A stretch of DNA of 7,279 bases from CAZIMM01 sp964540415 (lineage in GTDB: Bacteria; Bacillota; Clostridia; Oscillospirales; Acutalibacteraceae): the NCBI GenBank assembly GCA_964540415.1, contig CAZIMM010000101.1:1-7279 (forward strand), read 5' to 3'. Shown here in pieces: positions 4,851 through 7,279 of the stretch. The notes under the pieces are model-generated. The model did not search any database and was not told where the DNA came from. It was given only the letters and a program-made list of their open reading frames with translations. Within the stretch, counting starts at the first letter, position 1. Each line of letters starts with the position of its first letter. The translations under genes were made by a program, and so were the position numbers.

Positions 4851-6083
4851 TTATCCGAAATCTATTCTGCTTCCTGTTATAAGCTCAACAAGCTTTGTTG
4901 ATGTACCGATAAGAACATCATAAAGCCAATCATCAGCCAGAATCTGCAGAGCGGTCTTTTTTTCAAAACTGTCTGTGATTGTTTTGATATCAGACCATTT
5001 GTAAAGATCGGCAAAAGTGATAACATGCGTTTCATATTTTGACGTGTCATTTTCATTCAGCTCAATTATTCTCGCACCCTTGCGGCAGTCGGTGAAATCG
5101 CTTTTGAAGTCTCCTGTCATACCGTACTGAGCTTTCGGCGTCGCAACAAGGTCAACACCGCGGAAGCTCACGTTGAACGTGTTTAAATGATCATGACCGA
5201 AGAACATTGCGAGCACATCGCCCTGCGCGGCAACGGCATCAAACTGACCTCTGCCGGAAACAGGCGGGCAGGGAGTTTCAAGCAGACGGCCTGCATTTGT
5301 GTTGCCGCTGTCAAGAACATACCGCTCTTTTTTATTTATGATGCTCCCGACCGCAAACGGGTTGAGCAATGTTGACTTTTTCAGAGCGTCATATATTTCC
5401 GGCACGATGATGTGCTGAAACATCAGCGAATTGACGGGCTTACCGTTATTCTGAGCCTTCAGCGAATTGCTTTTTTCAACATACCAGCGGGTTATTGCCG
5501 GGTCTGTCGAGGCATAGTTTCCCTCGCTGTCATATTCTCCCGAATCAATCATCCAGAGGTTGAAAGCAACCTTGCTGCCGTCCGACGAAAGGATCGGGAT
5601 ATTGTATGTTCCCGCACCGGGCAGAAGCTCACCGTCATCTGCGGCAATGCAGCAGTCGTACTGCATATAGACCTTGAGGAGGTCTTCTCTCGAAATCAAT
5701 CCGCGCTCACTGTCGTGGTTGCCGAAATTGACAGCCACCGGGACTTTCAGCTCATCGAACATTTTCATGAGATTGTCAATGTTTTCAAGCGTTTTTTCAA
5801 GAGTTTCATTCATCGCGATGTCGCCTGTTATGACAACAACATCCGGTTTCTCACGAACGACAATTTTTTTGATGAGAAGCTCTGATGTCTGCTGAACTCT
5901 GTCATATTCATCGTGCATATGCAGGTCGGTCAGGTGAAGAATTTTGAAGCTCGAATCACTGTTGAACCTGAGAGCTTCTGCCTCAGTCGAAGGTTCAACA
6001 GCAAAAGCGCCGTAGCCGAGAGATGAACAGAACATAAACGCGCAGAGCAAAGCTCCGATTATTCTTACCGCTTTTTTCATCAT
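4851..6083 (-). CDS. Secreted calcineurin-like metallophosphoesterase
   Basis: A 410-aa exported phosphoesterase. Residues 1-28 form a signal peptide: MMKK, a hydrophobic core to about residue 25, and an AFA cleavage site before V29. No lipobox is seen. The two-metal site is present in order: D53 and H55 (LTDLH), D88 (GDIA), N122 and H123 (GNHD), H224 (FQH), H297 and H299 (GHDH). This arrangement resembles the Dcr2/purple-acid-phosphatase-like branch, which hydrolyses phosphate mono- or diesters; the substrate is unknown. GGAGG at 6091-6095 on the plus scale, seven bases upstream, supports ATG 6083 over ATG 6080. It has its own promoter and terminator and so can form a single-gene unit. Outside the cell it may release phosphate from nucleotides, nucleic acids or cell-wall polymers. 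Confidence 0.9.
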   Translation of the reverse strand: MMKKAVRIIGALLCAFMFCSSLGYGAFAVEPSTEAEALRFNSDSSFKILHLTDLHMHDEYDRVQQTSELLIKKIVVREKPDVVVITGDIAMNETLEKTLENIDNLMKMFDELKVPVAVNFGNHDSERGLISREDLLKVYMQYDCCIAADDGELLPGAGTYNIPILSSDGSKVAFNLWMIDSGEYDSEGNYASTDPAITRWYVEKSNSLKAQNNGKPVNSLMFQHIIVPEIYDALKKSTLLNPFAVGSIINKKERYVLDSGNTNAGRLLETPCPPVSGRGQFDAVAAQGDVLAMFFGHDHLNTFNVSFRGVDLVATPKAQYGMTGDFKSDFTDCRKGARIIELNENDTSKYETHVITFADLYKWSDIKTITDSFEKKTALQILADDWLYDVLIGTSTKLVELITGSRIDFG

Positions 6084-6111
6084 GTTTTTGCCTCCGATAT
6101 TTTATGCTTTC

Positions 6112-6140
6112 ATCATAGCACATTGGATTATATTTTACAA
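6112..6140 (-). promoter_or_regulatory. Predicted promoter of the secreted phosphoesterase
   Basis: On the minus strand, TTGTAA (6135-6140), a 17-base spacer and TATGAT (6112-6117) preceded by TGC, another TGn-extended -10. The start would be near 6105, which leaves a short leader containing the GGAGG. Confidence 0.6.
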
Positions 6141-6173
6141 TACATATTGTTGTCACGTTGACCTTGTGTCACG
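6137..6173. promoter_or_regulatory. Palindrome and direct repeat at the phosphoesterase promoter
   Basis: A 14-base palindrome, ACAATA-CA-TATTGT (6137-6150), overlaps the -35. Just upstream of it in the minus direction, TGTCACG is repeated at 6151-6157 and 6167-6173, a 16-base period. The first resembles an operator position and the second an activator position. The repeats overlap the end of the small ORF. No known regulator motif is recognised. Confidence 0.35.
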
Positions 6174-6383
6174 GCGGCCTTGCATTTTCACCTCAGTCAA
6201 AATCATTGCAAAAAGCAGCACGTCATTATATTGGTTCGTCCGAGCAGAAAGCAAAATGTTCATGCTTGAAGACTGCTGAATAATCTGTTCGGCAGACACA
6301 CCGTGATAAGCTACGCCGTTTGTTTCTGAAATTCCCGGCAGATACATTTGACGGTTGACATTGCGGAAGTGTTCTTCATTCAA
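6153..6383 (-). CDS. Small unrecognised ORF between the phosphoesterases
   Basis: A 76-aa frame on the same strand as its neighbours, ending in TGA at 6153-6155. I start it at TTG 6383, which overlaps the stop of the upstream phosphoesterase by eight bases and suggests coupled translation. ATG 6410 (85 aa) and a start further inside are alternatives, and no start has a strong ribosome site. The protein begins NEEHFRNVNRQMYLPGI. A helical segment, roughly residues 31-67 (AEQIIQQSSSMNILLSARTN, then YNDVLLFAMILTEVKMQ), is followed by a basic tail. There is no signal peptide or cysteine. The codons look like those of the neighbours. I recognise no family; the positioning and the protein-like composition are the only evidence that it is real. 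Confidence 0.5.
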   Translation of the reverse strand: MNEEHFRNVNRQMYLPGISETNGVAYHGVSAEQIIQQSSSMNILLSARTNQYNDVLLFAMILTEVKMQGRRDTRST

Positions 6384-7279
6384 GCGGAATTTCAAACCTG
6401 AAATTCGCATATCTTGCACCCGATATGAAATTGATACCGCGCAGAACAATCTTTGCGGAATATACCTCAAGTGTCATGCCGTCGCCGCTGTTGCTTCCGT
6501 CCGCGCCGCAGTACTGAAGTGACGGCAGGTCGACGCACCACAGATTTCCCTGCTGCGTAACAGTCTGAGCCGAAAAGCCGGAATGCTTATGGCCGCTGAA
6601 AAAAACAACGGTTGTTCCGCTTGATGTATATTTTTCAATGACCGCCTTCACCCGGTCGCTCTGCTCTCCGAGATGCGCTCCTTCGCCGTTGCTGCCCGGC
6701 ACAGTGCCCTTGAGGGGCTGATGGCAGATTATGAAAACCGGCTTTCCGTCAGCGGACGCACTTTCAAGCTCACGGTCAAGCCATAATATTTGCTCATCGG
6801 AAACATATGCGCTGTTTTCCAGCAGCTGTTCTGTGCCCAGCACAATGAAGCGATAATCATTGACAGAGCGGCTGTAGTAAGTCTTTTCGGTTTCAATTCC
6901 GAAGCGTCTGCAAAAGCTGCCGAACAGTGTGCAGGCCTCTCCGAAATCCGGATCGATTGAGGTTCCGCGTGCATCGTGATTGCCCATTGCGGGAATTAAC
7001 GTTTTTGTTTTGTTGAAGGCCGACATCATTCTGTTCAGGTTTGTGTATTCTTTTTCGTGGGCGGAATTTGTGATGTCGCCGACAAGGACGAGTGCATCAA
7101 GACCGGGCGAGGCTTTTGAAATACCGGCAAAGGCTCTGCGCAGGTTATCGTTTCTGTCGCGAACCGGGTTGCCGTCGGCGTGAAGGTCAGCGGCAACCGC
7201 CGCAGTCAGCAGCACGCTGTCCGGGTTTTCCGGAGTGTACAATGTACCGAGGAAGGGAATAAGCGAAATAAACGATACG
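6376..7279 (-). CDS. Metallophosphoesterase, N-terminus beyond right edge
   Basis: Minus-strand frame open to the right edge, 300 visible codons ending in TGA at 6376-6378. The first visible residues, VSFISLIPFLGTLYTPENPD, look like the end of a hydrophobic signal or anchor, so the protein is probably exported. By visible numbering the metal-binding residues are D31 and H33 (ADLHAD), D68 (GDITN), N100 and H101 (GNHD), H186 (CHQ), H230 and H232 (GHKH). All the core motifs of a calcineurin-like phosphoesterase are therefore present. A TTG in frame at 7242 could be mistaken for the start, but it would discard the hydrophobic N-terminal segment. It is only loosely similar to the downstream phosphoesterase and is not a recent duplicate. 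The substrate is unknown. Confidence 0.88.
   Translation of the reverse strand, partial: VSFISLIPFLGTLYTPENPDSVLLTAAVAADLHADGNPVRDRNDNLRRAFAGISKASPGLDALVLVGDITNSAHEKEYTNLNRMMSAFNKTKTLIPAMGNHDARGTSIDPDFGEACTLFGSFCRRFGIETEKTYYSRSVNDYRFIVLGTEQLLENSAYVSDEQILWLDRELESASADGKPVFIICHQPLKGTVPGSNGEGAHLGEQSDRVKAVIEKYTSSGTTVVFFSGHKHSGFSAQTVTQQGNLWCVDLPSLQYCGADGSNSGDGMTLEVYSAKIVLRGINFISGARYANFRFEIPLE

Noticed and set aside
5412..5885. 157-codon plus-strand frame opposite the secreted phosphoesterase
   Set aside because: Antisense to a well-supported gene, with no ribosome site or recognisable domain.
6729..6974. 81-codon minus-strand frame inside the upstream phosphoesterase
   Set aside because: Lies wholly within a gene with all its catalytic motifs; a shadow frame.
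1..7279. CRISPR array, tRNA or rRNA genes, replication origin
   Set aside because: No regularly spaced repeats, cloverleaf-like segments or rRNA-like conserved stretches were seen on reading.

Overview
The window reads as accessory chromosomal DNA of a low- to mid-GC Clostridia-type Firmicute, perhaps a gut Oscillospiraceae/Ruminococcaceae relative. The grounds are strong GGAGG ribosome sites, many TTG/GTG codons in start positions, TGn-extended sigma-A promoters and the protein families present. The species cannot be named from sequence alone. The two methyltransferase genes are visibly more AT-rich than the hydrolase and phosphoesterase genes at the ends, which suggests transferred DNA in the middle.

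Left end (1-1143): a minus-strand alpha/beta hydrolase runs off the left edge. Its promoter is about 290 bases upstream of the start codon, and the long leader between them is rich in inverted repeats and may be a structured RNA. A second promoter points right into the next block.

Centre (1144-4344, plus strand): two class I SAM-dependent methyltransferases are followed by a GNAT acetyltransferase. That protein aligns, from memory and without gaps through the catalytic region, with the aminoglycoside 6'-N-acetyltransferase AAC(6')-Ii. A likely terminator follows. Next comes a perfect-consensus promoter (TTGACA-17-TATAAT), an unlisted 26-codon hydrophobic ORF with a perfect ribosome site, and a strong intrinsic terminator. 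Immediately after that is a P-loop kinase-like gene that has no room for its own promoter. This has the layout of a leader-peptide attenuator, as in antibiotic-induced genes, and is the most interesting part of the window.

Scar region (4311-4850): the kinase gene runs out of frame into the 3' end of an IS3-family transposase, whose terminal repeat ends at 4510. Directly beyond it lies a frameshifted XRE-type regulator remnant on the minus strand.

Right end (4784-7279, minus strand): two exported calcineurin-like metallophosphoesterases, the upstream one cut by the right edge, with a small unrecognised 76-aa ORF between them that overlaps the upstream gene's stop. The downstream gene has its own promoter, with a palindrome and a direct repeat over it, and its own terminator.
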